From Methylobacterium sp. AMS5 (GTDB taxonomy: Bacteria; Pseudomonadota; Alphaproteobacteria; Rhizobiales; Beijerinckiaceae), in assembly GCF_001542815.1 (NCBI RefSeq), contig NZ_CP006992.1:3973501-4037500 (forward strand): 64,000 bases of DNA, read 5' to 3'. The notes beneath the pieces are model-generated. The model saw only the letters and a list, made by a program, of their open reading frames with translations. It did no database searches and was not told the origin of the DNA. Made by a program: the position numbers and the translations under genes. Numbering within the stretch: position 1 is the first letter of the stretch; each line of letters opens with the position of its first letter. This document shows, piece by piece, positions 27,680 through 37,048 of this stretch.

Positions 27680-27746
27680 CTCACAAAGCTCCCGGTCTCT
27701 GAACGCTCTCGTTCTGGCGATGACAGCGCGGCGGGAGTTTTGTGAG
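27680..27746. repeat. long inverted repeat after the DUF1127 gene
   Basis: Arms CTCACAAAGCTCCC (27680-27693) and GGGAGTTTTGTGAG (27733-27746) match at 13 of 14 positions around a 39-base loop. It lies between convergent genes and probably acts as a bidirectional 3' structure. Confidence 0.55.
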
Positions 27747-27749
27747 AGA

Positions 27750-27857
27750 TGCTAGAGCATCGTGCTGGAAATCAAATCCAGGACGATGCTCTAGACTCTA
27801 TTTTTCGCATCATCTCTTTTCCGAAAGCCGGCAACCACCTTTCGGGACGATGCTCTA
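27750..27857 (-). repeat. bipartite palindromic repeat, copy 2
   Basis: Same element as copy 1 in opposite orientation: hairpin B arms at 27752-27763 and 27783-27794, then hairpin A (CCGAAAG 27821-27827 / CTTTCGG 27839-27845). The right end overlaps the last codons of the YbaK-type gene. Confidence 0.85.
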
Positions 27858-28364
27858 AGCCGCCGCGCTCTCCGGCAGGGCGACGGCCGTGGGCTCGTGA
27901 CCCTCGGCGCGCAGAACCGCCACGAGATCGGCCGGGACGAGCGAGAGCGTGCGGGTGCTGACAAGCGGGTGGATGTTGACCCGCGTCTCCTCCAGCAGGC
28001 TGTCCTGGAGGAACACCCGCACGGCGCCCGGCGCGGCGTTGAGCGCCGCGAGCGGCGACACGGCCCCGCTCTCGACCCCGAGCTGCTCGCGCAAGGCGTC
28101 GGGGCTGGCAAACGACAGGCCGCCACGCGCACCGAGCACCGACCGGAACGCCTTCAGGTCGACCTGAGCGTCGTGCTGGAGCGTGAGGAGGAAGTAGGTC
28201 TTCTTTCCGTCGCGCAGGAACAGGTTCTTGGTGTGGGCCCCGGCGATGTCGCCGCAGATCGCCATCATCGCCTCGACGGTGAGGACGGCTTCGTGCTCGT
28301 AGAGCTTGTAGGCAATGCCGCGCTCGCGCAGCCGCGTCAGCAGATCGTCCGGGCTCAGGGGCAT
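27855..28364 (-). CDS. YbaK/ProX-type aminoacyl-tRNA deacylase
   Basis: 169 residues, one YbaK/EbsC-type editing domain. The conserved HTKNLFLRDGKK and the GGLSFA segment fit the trans-editing Pro-tRNA deacylases that clear mischarged Ala-, Cys- or similar tRNAs. The start at 28364 is 13 bases after the stop of etfB, so it is the last gene of the betaine catabolic operon. A functional link to betaine is not obvious. Confidence 0.87.
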   Translation of the reverse strand: MPLSPDDLLTRLRERGIAYKLYEHEAVLTVEAMMAICGDIAGAHTKNLFLRDGKKTYFLLTLQHDAQVDLKAFRSVLGARGGLSFASPDALREQLGVESGAVSPLAALNAAPGAVRVFLQDSLLEETRVNIHPLVSTRTLSLVPADLVAVLRAEGHEPTAVALPESAAA

Positions 28365-28377
28365 CGTTTCGCTTTCC

Positions 28378-29172
28378 TCATGTTTTCGGTTCCGCCGGCG
28401 GGGCGAGTACGCCGATCTGACGGAGATAGGCCAGGATCTCGCGGGCGGCGTCCTCGGGATCGGGCTCGACCAAAAGCCGGCCGCCCGCGGCCGAGCCGCC
28501 CTCGCCGGTGGCCGCCTTCAGCCGTTCCGCCGCCGAGCCGCCCGCGGGCGCGCCCTTCACGATCCTGGGCCGGCGGCGATAGGGCCGCTCCTCCACCGCC
28601 AAGGCGAGAGCCGGGAATACGGCCGGGGCGACGGCAAGCGCCTCGATGCGCCCGCGGCGGGCCTGGCCATAGGCGTAGGCGAGGGGGGCAGGGGCGTCCG
28701 GGTGGCAGGTGACGACGACCGGTCCCCGCACCACCACCCGGCGCAGGGCGCCCCGCCCGAGGCTCTGATCGAGACGCAGGGCCCCGTCCGCGTCGAGCGC
28801 CGCCGCGACCACGTCTGGCACCAGGGGTATCGAGAGGGCGCGAGCCAGCGCGTAGGGCACGAGGCCGCTCTCGTCGCCGCCCTGGCTGCGCCGCCCGGCC
28901 AGGATCAGCTCGGGGGCGATCTCGGCGAGCCGCGCGGCGAGCACCGGCACCGGGTCGTCGCCGGCCGCGACCGCGAGTTGCTCGATGCGGGGCAAGCCCT
29001 GGCCCAAAGCCTCGGCGACCGCGGCGGCGTCGGGCCCGGCATGCAGGCCGAAGGTCTCGGAGGAGGCACCGAGCCCGGCGGCTAGGCGGATCGCCTGCGC
29101 CTCGAGCCGCGGCAGCACCGGCGCACCGGAGACCGGATGGAGCCCGGCGGAGAGAAGGACCGCGATTCTCAC
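28378..29172 (-). CDS. etfB: electron transfer flavoprotein subunit beta, dimethylglycine-linked
   Basis: 264 residues with the ETF-beta fold; motifs AGRRSQGGDESGLVPYALA and KGAPAGGSAAERL are degenerate compared with housekeeping EtfB. The GTG start at 29172 overlaps the etfA stop (GTGA). With EtfA it should take electrons from dimethylglycine dehydrogenase. The order dgcA-dgcB-etfA-etfB resembles the betaine cluster of Pseudomonas, where this ETF pair is dedicated to dimethylglycine. Confidence 0.85.
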   Translation of the reverse strand: MRIAVLLSAGLHPVSGAPVLPRLEAQAIRLAAGLGASSETFGLHAGPDAAAVAEALGQGLPRIEQLAVAAGDDPVPVLAARLAEIAPELILAGRRSQGGDESGLVPYALARALSIPLVPDVVAAALDADGALRLDQSLGRGALRRVVVRGPVVVTCHPDAPAPLAYAYGQARRGRIEALAVAPAVFPALALAVEERPYRRRPRIVKGAPAGGSAAERLKAATGEGGSAAGGRLLVEPDPEDAAREILAYLRQIGVLAPPAEPKT

Positions 29173-30392
29173 GACGCCTTCCCCTCTCCGGCGGCCTCTT
29201 CGGCGAGCAGCCGCAGCAGGGCCGGCATCACGGCCTGGGCGTCCTGCACGATGGCGAGGCCCGCCCGCTCGATCATCGCCGCGTGGAGATCGGTGTTGAC
29301 CGCCACCACGTGCTCGCAGCCGGCCACCCCCTGGAGATGCTGGGGCGCGCCGGAGATGCCGAGCGCGAAGTAGCAGGTCGCCGCGAGCACCGTGCCCGAG
29401 GCGCCGACTTGGGCGTGACGCGGCATCAGCCCGGCATCGCACAGCACGCGGCTGGCGCCCGGCGTCGCGTTGAGCCGCGCCGCCACTTGGCGGAAGGTGT
29501 CGAGATCGGAAAGGCCGTTGCCGGCGGAGACGACGAACTCGGCGAGCGCGAGCGGCACGGTCGCGGGGTCGGCCGGGATGCGCGTCGCCGAGACGATGCT
29601 TGGGGGAGCGTCCGGCGGGACCGAGCCCTCGAAGGGGAGGGCGCGGGCCTCCCGCGGCGGGCCGGCATAGTCGGCGACCGCGCCCGGCGCCACGGTGGCG
29701 AGGCGGGGCGGGGCGAGGCTCTGCTCGACCCGGCGGCCCCGGGCCGGGCGGACGAACCCCTTGGCGGCCACCACCTCGGCATTGGTGAACAGGGCCTCGT
29801 CCAGGCCCACCGCGATCCGGCGGGCGAGGTCGCCGCCGTCGAGGGATTCCGGGAACAGGGCGTGGCGCGCCCCCAGGCCCGCGAGCGCGGCCTCGATGCG
29901 GGCGGCGCGGCCCGCCGGGTCGTAACCCTCCGCGCCGTCGAGCCGGAGCACCCGGTCGGCGCCCGCCGCGCCAAGCCCCTCGCAATCGCCTTGCGTGAGG
30001 ACGACCACACCGCCCTCGCGGCCGGCGAGCGCCCGCGCGGCGCCGATCACCTGCCGGTCGTGGCCCGAGAGACGGCCGCCAGGGGCGTCCGGTACCACCG
30101 CGACGAGAAAGGCGGGCGACTCGACGATGATCGTCTTCGGCGCCTCGGCCACCAGCACGGACCGGGGCGCGGCGGCGACCGCATCGCCCATCGGGCGGCC
30201 GATCTGGCTGAGATCGTAGCGCGCCCGCGCAAGACCCCCGATACGCTGCGCCTCGCGCTCGGCCCGCGGGTCGCGGCGGGGCCGCCCGGAGCCGGTCGCA
30301 CGGCGGGTGCGGTCGTAGCGGGGGCGGGGGGCCTCGGCGGCGATGAGGAAGGCCGCCCACTCGGCCCGCGGATCGCGGCGGGGGCGGCTCAT
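29169..30392 (-). CDS. etfA: electron transfer flavoprotein subunit alpha, dimethylglycine-linked
   Basis: 407 residues, about 90 longer than standard EtfA. The C-terminal FAD-binding part is recognisable (FVVSAGNGLSDLDTF and QVGASGTVLAATCYFALGISGAPQHLQGV). The N-terminal ~70 residues are highly basic and contain RPRRDPRAE twice (near residues 3 and 38). That extension is not part of ordinary EtfA. The ATG at 30392 overlaps the stop of the Fe-S protein gene by four bases. Confidence 0.87.
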   Translation of the reverse strand: MSRPRRDPRAEWAAFLIAAEAPRPRYDRTRRATGSGRPRRDPRAEREAQRIGGLARARYDLSQIGRPMGDAVAAAPRSVLVAEAPKTIIVESPAFLVAVVPDAPGGRLSGHDRQVIGAARALAGREGGVVVLTQGDCEGLGAAGADRVLRLDGAEGYDPAGRAARIEAALAGLGARHALFPESLDGGDLARRIAVGLDEALFTNAEVVAAKGFVRPARGRRVEQSLAPPRLATVAPGAVADYAGPPREARALPFEGSVPPDAPPSIVSATRIPADPATVPLALAEFVVSAGNGLSDLDTFRQVAARLNATPGASRVLCDAGLMPRHAQVGASGTVLAATCYFALGISGAPQHLQGVAGCEHVVAVNTDLHAAMIERAGLAIVQDAQAVMPALLRLLAEEAAGEGKAS

Positions 30393-32272
30393 CGGCCCGC
30401 CTCCACCGCCTGGAGCAGCAATTCGGCCACGTCGCGGATCTCCGCCTTGCGGTCGGTCACGCCCTCCAGCATCGCCGTGCAGGAGGGGCAGGCGACGGCC
30501 ACGATTCCCGCGCCGGTCTCGGCGGCCTGGGCCATGCGGATGTCGGGGATACGGCGCTCGCCCGGCACGTCGCTCACCGGCGCGCCGCCGCCGCCGCCGC
30601 AGCACATCGCCCGGCGGCCCGAGCGGGTCATCTCGCTGCGGGTGACGCCGATCGCGTCGAGCACGGCGCGGGGGGCCTCGGTCTCCCCGTTGTAGCGGGC
30701 GAGGTAGCAGGGGTCGTGATAGGTCACCGAGAGGTCCGGCAGGCGGCCGGGATTGAGCTTGCCCGCCCGGATCAGCTCCAGCAGGAAGGCGGTGTGGTGC
30801 ACGACCGTGTAGCGCCCGCCGAAGGCCGGGTACTCGTTGCGGAGCGCATGCAGCGCGTGCGGGTCGGCGGTCACGATCCGCTTGAAGCGGTACTTCGCCA
30901 GCGTCGCGATGTTCTCCCGCGCCAGCGCCTGGAAGGTCGCCTCGTCGCCGAGCCGCCGGGCGAGGTCGCCGGTGTCGCGCTCCTCCGCGCCGAGCACCGC
31001 GAAATCGACTCCGGCCTCGCGCAGCAGCCGCACCAGCGCGCGCAGCGAGCGGCCGTAGCGCAGGTCGTAGGCGCCCTCGCCGAGCCAGAGCAGGACATCG
31101 ACCCCCTCGCGGTCCGCGATCCGCGGCAGGTCGAGCCCGGCGGCGAAATCGGTGCGCGCGGCGAGCGGGCGCCCGCCGGGATCGCCGGACTGGCGCAGCT
31201 CCGTCACCGGAACGACGGCCTTCTCGGGCAGCGCCCCGCGCTCCAGCGCCTCGTGCCGGCGTAAGGAAACCACCGCATCGACATGCTCGATCATCATCGG
31301 GCATTCCTCGACGCAGGCGCGGCAGGTGGTGCAGGACCACAAAGTGTCGGGGTGGATGCGCGCATCCGGCCCGATCAGCCGGGCCAAAGCCCCGCGCTCA
31401 CCCTCCGCCACCCGGCCGCCGGGATAGGGGTTGCCGGCATAGGCGGGCTCGGCGGGCGAGAGACCAGCGACGAGATCCTGAATGAGTTTTTTGGGGTTCA
31501 GCGGCTGGCCGGCGGCGAAGGCCGGGCAGGCGGTCTCGCAGCGTCCGCAGCTCACGCAGGCATCGTAGGACAGGAGCCGGTTCCAGGTGAAGTCGGCCGG
31601 CATTTCCGAGCCGAGGCGGGGCGCGTCGAGGTCGAGGGGCTGGAGCGCGGTGTCGGGCCGGCCCTCGAACCGGCCGGGCCGGGGATGGGCCACGAGGTGG
31701 AGCGCGCCGGCCGCCGCATGGCGCATCGGGCCGTGGCGCACCTCGAAGGCGAGGCCGAGCCCGCCAGCCGCCGCGAGCGCCAGGGCGACGGAGCCGAACA
31801 GGCCACCGCCGCCGCCGAGCGCGAGGATGAGGGCGGTGAGCGTGCCGCCGATGGCGTAGGCGACGAGCAGGAACGGCAGGATTTGGAAACGGCCGGCGGA
31901 GAGCCGCTTTGGCTTCTGCGGATAGCGCCGGGCGCCCACCAGCAGCGCGCCGATCGCGGTCACGCCGAAGGCCAGCGCCACGAGGAACCAGTAGGGCCGG
32001 AAGTCCGCCAGCGGCGGCAGGATCGCCAGCGCGGTCAGGATCGAGGCCGCGAGCAGGCCGCCGGCCACGACCGCGTGCATGCGCGAGGCGTAAGGATCGC
32101 GCGCCACGACGTGGTGGACATCGACGAGGTAGCGGCGGGGCAACTTGGCGAGCCCGTCGAGCCACGCCACGGGCGCGGCGGCGCCGACGCGCCAGAGGGC
32201 GGCGCGGCGCAAGCCCTGGACGAGGGCGAGCGCCGCCATCAGCCAGACCAACCCTGTGAATGCGTAGCTCAT
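30389..32272 (-). CDS. dgcB: membrane Fe-S oxidoreductase, DgcB-like
   Basis: 627 residues. Four to five membrane spans in the first ~190 residues, then two 4Fe-4S clusters (CVSCGRCETACP near 242 and CTTCRACVEECP near 324), then two CCG-type domains (CYLARYNGE and MCCGGGGG, with ACPSC near the end). Related proteins act with ETF and the flavin dehydrogenase DgcA in dimethylglycine demethylation, probably passing electrons toward quinone. Transcribed after dgcA and coupled to etfA. Confidence 0.88.
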   Translation of the reverse strand: MSYAFTGLVWLMAALALVQGLRRAALWRVGAAAPVAWLDGLAKLPRRYLVDVHHVVARDPYASRMHAVVAGGLLAASILTALAILPPLADFRPYWFLVALAFGVTAIGALLVGARRYPQKPKRLSAGRFQILPFLLVAYAIGGTLTALILALGGGGGLFGSVALALAAAGGLGLAFEVRHGPMRHAAAGALHLVAHPRPGRFEGRPDTALQPLDLDAPRLGSEMPADFTWNRLLSYDACVSCGRCETACPAFAAGQPLNPKKLIQDLVAGLSPAEPAYAGNPYPGGRVAEGERGALARLIGPDARIHPDTLWSCTTCRACVEECPMMIEHVDAVVSLRRHEALERGALPEKAVVPVTELRQSGDPGGRPLAARTDFAAGLDLPRIADREGVDVLLWLGEGAYDLRYGRSLRALVRLLREAGVDFAVLGAEERDTGDLARRLGDEATFQALARENIATLAKYRFKRIVTADPHALHALRNEYPAFGGRYTVVHHTAFLLELIRAGKLNPGRLPDLSVTYHDPCYLARYNGETEAPRAVLDAIGVTRSEMTRSGRRAMCCGGGGGAPVSDVPGERRIPDIRMAQAAETGAGIVAVACPSCTAMLEGVTDRKAEIRDVAELLLQAVEAGR

Positions 32273-32430
32273 GATGGCGCCGCTCGTGCCTGCATCACGG
32301 AAGGAGTCTCATCCGGCACGCGTCGCGCGCTGGATTGCTTCGGCTTCGCCGCGCGACGGCGAAGCGATCCGGCGGCGCGCCGCCGCCCAGTCCCACTCCG
32401 CGTCTTCCCCGGCGGTCGGTTCCCCGAGCC

Positions 32431-34473
32431 TCAAAGGTCCTTGCACAGCCGCAGGGCGTCGTAGATCGCCGCGTGGATGTTGCGGCCCGAGACCGCGTCG
32501 CCGATGCGGTAGAGCGCGTAGCCCTTCGACAGGTCGTAGGGCTGCGGCTCGCCGCGCAGGAGCGCGTCCGGGTCGGTCTGGCCGTGGTTGACGGACGACG
32601 TCTTCAGCGAGCGATAAAGCGCATCGACGGGCAGCGTGCCGTGATCGACGACGATGCGGTCGACGAGGCGCTCCTCCTCGGCGTCGGTCATGGTGTTGCG
32701 CAAAGCCGCGACGAAGCGGTTGCCCTCCGGATAGATCTCGATGAGCTCCATGTTCGGGCTCATGATCACGCCGAGCTTGTACAACTCGCGCAGGTGGATC
32801 GGCTGGTTGGTGGTGCCGACCTCCTCCGCGACCATGCGGTCGTGGGTGGCGATCTCGACAAGGCAGCCGCGCTTGGCCAGTTGCTCGGCGACCGAGGCTG
32901 CGTTGTGCTGGCCCATCTCGTCGTAGAGCAGGACCGAGCCGGTCGGCTCGACCGCGCCGGTCAGCACCTCGGTGGTCGTGACCGCGTGCTGCTCGGCGCC
33001 CTTGGCGTGGCCGCGGAACGGCGTGCCGCCGGTCGCCACGATGACGACGTCGGGCTTCTCGGCGAGGATCGCCGCCTCGGTCGCCTCGGTGTTGAGGCGC
33101 AGATCGACGCCGAGCTTCGTCACCTGGGCCACCAGCCAGCGGGTGATGCCCGACATCGCCTCGCGCCAACCGGCCTTGGCCGCGATGCCGATCTGGCCGC
33201 CGGCCTGGCCGCTCTTTTCGAACAGCACGACCGCATGGCCGCGCTCGGCGCAGACGCGGGCGGCCTCCAGCCCGCCGGGGCCGGCGCCGATCACCACGAC
33301 CCGGCGGCGCACATCCGCCTTGCGGATCTCGTGCGGCATGGTCGCCTCGCGGCCGGTGGCGGCGTTCTGGATGCAGAGCGCGTCGCCGCCGACATAGATC
33401 CGGTCGATGCAGTAGCCCGCGCCGACGCATTGGCGGATGTCGTCGGCCCGGCCCTCGGACAGCTTCTTCACGAGATGCGGATCGGCGATGTGGGCGCGCG
33501 TCATCGCCACCATGTCGACATGGCCTTCGGCGACCGCGCGGGCGGCGGTGGCGAGATCGGTGACGCGCTGGGCGTGGAACACCGGCACGTCGACCTCGCG
33601 CTTGATCGCGCTCGGCAGGAACAGGAAGGGGGCCACGGGGAAGGACATGTTCGGCAGCGAGATCGCGTGGGCGATGTGGTCGCGCGCCTGGCCGCCGAGG
33701 ATGTTGAGGAAGTCCACGAGCCCGCGCCGGGCGTACTCGGCGGCGATCGCCACGCAATCGTCCTGGCTGAGGCCGTCGGCGATCATCTCGTCGCCGGACA
33801 TGCGGATGCCAATGACGTAGTCGTCGCCGGCTTCCGCGCGCATCGCCTCCAGCACCTCGATGCCGAAGCGCATCCGGTTCTCCAGGCTGCCGCCGTATCG
33901 GTCGGTGCGCTGGTTGACCGAGGGCGACCAGAACTGGTCGATCAGGTGGCCGTGGGCGGCCGAGACCTCGCAGCCGTCGAGCCCGCCCTCGCGGCAGCGG
34001 CGCGCGGCCTGGGCGAAGCTCTTGACGATGCGGGCGATGTCCTCCGCCTCCATCTCCTTCGGGATGGTGCGGGAGGCGGGCTCGCGCCGGGGGGAGGGCG
34101 AGACGGTGGGGAGCCAGTGCTCGGTGTCCCACTTGGTGCGCCGGCCCATATGCGTGAGCTGAATCATCAGCTTGCCGCCGTGCGCGTGCACCCGGTCGGA
34201 GAATTGCTGGAAGAACGGGATCACCGAGTCGTCGGCGACCGAGATCTGGTTCCAGGGCGCGGCCGGGCTGTCGACGGCGACCGAGGAGGAGCCGCCGAAC
34301 ATGGTGAGACCGATGCCGCCCTTGGCCTTCTCGGCGTGGTAGAGCTGGTAGCGCTCCTGCGGCTTGCCGTCCCGCCCGTAGCCGGGGGCATGGCTCGTGG
34401 ACATCACCCGGTTGCGGATGGTGAGGCCCTTGATGGTCAGCGGCTTCAGCAGCGCGTCGGCATTGGCGATCAC
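32431..34473 (-). CDS. dgcA: dimethylglycine demethylating oxidoreductase, DgcA-like
   Basis: 680 residues. An FMN-binding old-yellow-enzyme barrel (about 1-360), a cysteine-containing 4Fe-4S region (QCVGAGYC ... ALC, about 345-365), and a C-terminal NAD/FAD Rossmann domain starting VVVIGAGPGGLEAARV. This is the trimethylamine/dimethylglycine dehydrogenase architecture. The GTG at 34473 is chosen because GGGAG precedes it by seven bases and the protein start fits the family. It converts dimethylglycine to sarcosine plus a formaldehyde-level C1 unit. Confidence 0.9.
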   Translation of the reverse strand: MIANADALLKPLTIKGLTIRNRVMSTSHAPGYGRDGKPQERYQLYHAEKAKGGIGLTMFGGSSSVAVDSPAAPWNQISVADDSVIPFFQQFSDRVHAHGGKLMIQLTHMGRRTKWDTEHWLPTVSPSPRREPASRTIPKEMEAEDIARIVKSFAQAARRCREGGLDGCEVSAAHGHLIDQFWSPSVNQRTDRYGGSLENRMRFGIEVLEAMRAEAGDDYVIGIRMSGDEMIADGLSQDDCVAIAAEYARRGLVDFLNILGGQARDHIAHAISLPNMSFPVAPFLFLPSAIKREVDVPVFHAQRVTDLATAARAVAEGHVDMVAMTRAHIADPHLVKKLSEGRADDIRQCVGAGYCIDRIYVGGDALCIQNAATGREATMPHEIRKADVRRRVVVIGAGPGGLEAARVCAERGHAVVLFEKSGQAGGQIGIAAKAGWREAMSGITRWLVAQVTKLGVDLRLNTEATEAAILAEKPDVVIVATGGTPFRGHAKGAEQHAVTTTEVLTGAVEPTGSVLLYDEMGQHNAASVAEQLAKRGCLVEIATHDRMVAEEVGTTNQPIHLRELYKLGVIMSPNMELIEIYPEGNRFVAALRNTMTDAEEERLVDRIVVDHGTLPVDALYRSLKTSSVNHGQTDPDALLRGEPQPYDLSKGYALYRIGDAVSGRNIHAAIYDALRLCKDL

Positions 34474-34535
34474 GGGACGACTCCCGAAGGCGATGGGGAA
34501 AGCTTGGGGTCGCGGGCGGGGCCGAGCCCGCCCGT

Positions 34536-35663
34536 TCAGCGCTCGACGACGAGGTCGCTGGTTGGTTTGGAGCAGCAGAGCAGCGCCATGCCGGCGTCGA
34601 TCTCGCGCTGACGGATGCCGCCGGCATGGGTCATGGCGACGGTGCCGGCGGTGAGCTTCGACTTGCAGGTGCCGCACAGGCCCTTGGCGCAGGACGAGGG
34701 CAGGCGGATGCCGGCCTTGCGGGCGGCGTCGAGCACCGTCTCGTTCTCCGGGCATTCGAGCACCCGGCGGGTCTTGGCGAACTCCACCCGGAAGGTGCGT
34801 ACGCCGCCGCCGGGCGCGGCCTCGGCGTCGAGGGTCTTCTCGGCTTCCGCCGCTGCTTCCTGCTCGGCCTCCGGCAACGCGCCGAAATCGAAGCTCTCCT
34901 CGTGGTGCCGGGCCATGTCGAAGCCGGCTTGGCTCAGCATGGCCCGCACCGCGTCCATGTAGGGCTTGGGGCCGCAGACGAAGATTTCCCGGTCGAGGAA
35001 GTCGGGCACGGCTTCGCGCAAGGTTTCGAGCGAGAGCCGGCCCTTCGGACCCGCCCAGATTTCATTCGGTGAATCGGTCTCGCAGACCGCGTGGAAGCGG
35101 AAGGCGGGATCGAGCCGGGCCATCGTCTCCAGCTCGCCCCGGAACACGATGTCGGCAGGCGAGCGGGCGGAATGGACGAAGGCCACATCGCGGGCCTCGC
35201 CGAGATCGTGGAAGGTGCGCGCCATCGACATCATCGGCGTGACGCCGCTGCCGCCGGACAGGAGCAGGTACTTGCCCGCCGGATGGGTGAAGCAGGAGAA
35301 CTCGCCCATCGGCCCCAGCGCCCGCACCGTGTCGCCGGGCTTCAGGCTGTCGTGCAGCCAGTTCGAGACCGGGCCGCCGGGCACGCGCTTGACCGTGAAT
35401 GCGACCGCATTCGGCCGGGTCGGCGCCGAGGAGACCGTGTAGCAGCGGTGGAGGGTCTCGCCGCCGATCTCGAACGAGAAGGTCAGGAACTGGCCCGGCG
35501 CGTAGGCGAAAAGCCGGGGCTCCTTGGGCGCCAGCACGAAGGTCTTCACATCGTGCGTCTCGTCGCGCACCGCGAGGCAGACCAGCCTGTCGTCGGCCTC
35601 CGCATCCCAGGGCGCGGAGGCCGCGAGCCGCGCGGCGGCCGGTTCGGAGGAGGCCGACGTCAT
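34536..35663 (-). CDS. gbcB: glycine betaine monooxygenase reductase, GbcB-like
   Basis: 375 residues. FAD-binding ferredoxin-reductase domain with RCYTVSSAP, NAD-binding domain with LLSGGSGVTPMMSM, and a C-terminal plant-type 2Fe-2S domain (C325, C330, C333, C363). It passes electrons from NADH to the Rieske oxygenase encoded 3 bases upstream. Gene order gbcA-gbcB followed by dgcA supports the assignment. Confidence 0.92.
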   Translation of the reverse strand: MTSASSEPAAARLAASAPWDAEADDRLVCLAVRDETHDVKTFVLAPKEPRLFAYAPGQFLTFSFEIGGETLHRCYTVSSAPTRPNAVAFTVKRVPGGPVSNWLHDSLKPGDTVRALGPMGEFSCFTHPAGKYLLLSGGSGVTPMMSMARTFHDLGEARDVAFVHSARSPADIVFRGELETMARLDPAFRFHAVCETDSPNEIWAGPKGRLSLETLREAVPDFLDREIFVCGPKPYMDAVRAMLSQAGFDMARHHEESFDFGALPEAEQEAAAEAEKTLDAEAAPGGGVRTFRVEFAKTRRVLECPENETVLDAARKAGIRLPSSCAKGLCGTCKSKLTAGTVAMTHAGGIRQREIDAGMALLCCSKPTSDLVVER

Positions 35664-35666
35664 GGC

Positions 35667-36926
35667 TCAGCGCCCCAGATGCGCGGCCATGCGGCCGACA
35701 TACCAGTTGCAGAACTTCTCCACGAGCATCTCGGTATGCGGCGAGTAGGGGCCGGGCTCGTAGGCCGGGCTCGCGACACCCTGCTGGCAGATGCCGACGA
35801 GCTCGCTGTCCTGATCGTTGGTGGCCTCCCAGACGCCGGTGAGGTTGGCCAGATCGTAATCGACGCCCTCGACCGCGTCCTTGTGGACGAGCCACTTGGT
35901 GCGCAGCAGCGAGCGCTCGGCATCGAGCGGCAGCACCGAGAAGGTGACGATGTGGTCGCCGAGGAAATGGTGCCAGGAATTCGGCTGCGTCCAGACCGAG
36001 AGCCCGCCGAGCTTGGCGCTGGTGAGGTTGCCGAGCAGCCGCTTGCAGGCGGCCTTGGTGTCGAGGGTGTGGGACTCGCCCTCGCCGTCGAGCGGCAGCC
36101 GCTCGGTGCGGAAGCCCGTGATCATGGTGTCGAGCTCGTCGATCTCCTTCGACGGCAGGCCCTCCGCCTCCCACTCGCCGTGGCGGGTCTTGAGCAGGCA
36201 GCCGTAGCGCTCGGCCTGGGCGCGGTCGTGCGCGTCCATCTCTTCGGGCGCGAAGCCGAAGCCGTAGGCGAAGAGCGGCACGGTCAGCTCGGGATGGTTG
36301 GCCCCGCAATGGTAGCACTCGCGGTTGTTTTCCATCGTGAGCTTCCAGTTGCCGGGCTCGATGATGTCCTTCTGGAAGGCGACCTTGGTGTCGCGCACGT
36401 TGTGCGGCTCGATATAGGGCCCGAGCTTTGCGGCCATCTCGTCGAAATCGGCCGGGGGCTCGTCGGCGAGGCAGATGAACAGCAGGCCCGCGAGCGAACG
36501 GACGTGCACGGGCTTCAGGCCGTGGCAGCCGCGCTTGAAGTCCGGGCCCATATGCTCGGCATGGATCAGGTTGCCGGTGAGGTCGTAGGTCCAGGAATGG
36601 TAGCGGCAGACGAGGTTGCCGACCGTGGACTTCTCCTCGTGGACCAGCCGGGCGCCGCGGTGGCGGCAGACGTTGTGGAAGGCACGGATCTCGTTGTCGT
36701 CGTCGCGCACGATCGCGACGGAGGTCTTGCCGATCTCGACGACCATGACGTCGCCGGCCTCGGGCACGTCGGGCTCGACGCCGACATAGATCCAGTGCCG
36801 CCCGAAGATGACGGCCATGTCGGCCTCGAACACCTCGGGGCTGAGGTAGAACGGCGCAGCGAGGGTGTAGCCGGGGCGGCGCTCGCGCAGCAGGCGCTGA
36901 AGCGGGGTCGGCGTCACATCGAGCAT
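35667..36926 (-). CDS. gbcA: glycine betaine monooxygenase Rieske subunit, GbcA-like
   Basis: 419 residues. The Rieske 2Fe-2S ligands are C87, H89, C107 and H110 (C-x-H-x17-C-x2-H). The mononuclear iron site is visible in MENNRECYHCGANHPEL. It N-demethylates glycine betaine to dimethylglycine with O2, releasing formaldehyde. The ATG at 36926 has GGGAGGT four bases upstream, a very strong site. First gene of gbcAB-dgcAB-etfAB. Confidence 0.93.
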   Translation of the reverse strand: MLDVTPTPLQRLLRERRPGYTLAAPFYLSPEVFEADMAVIFGRHWIYVGVEPDVPEAGDVMVVEIGKTSVAIVRDDDNEIRAFHNVCRHRGARLVHEEKSTVGNLVCRYHSWTYDLTGNLIHAEHMGPDFKRGCHGLKPVHVRSLAGLLFICLADEPPADFDEMAAKLGPYIEPHNVRDTKVAFQKDIIEPGNWKLTMENNRECYHCGANHPELTVPLFAYGFGFAPEEMDAHDRAQAERYGCLLKTRHGEWEAEGLPSKEIDELDTMITGFRTERLPLDGEGESHTLDTKAACKRLLGNLTSAKLGGLSVWTQPNSWHHFLGDHIVTFSVLPLDAERSLLRTKWLVHKDAVEGVDYDLANLTGVWEATNDQDSELVGICQQGVASPAYEPGPYSPHTEMLVEKFCNWYVGRMAAHLGR

Positions 36927-37048
36927 GGGGACCTCCCGAGCCGTATCTGGCTTGCGGGAACTATCGTTCGTCGGGGTCCCCGTCGCTTCCATATCAGCGA
37001 CATCCCCTTGGCAAACCGCGACGCGGCGGCGGCCATCGGCTCGCGGGC

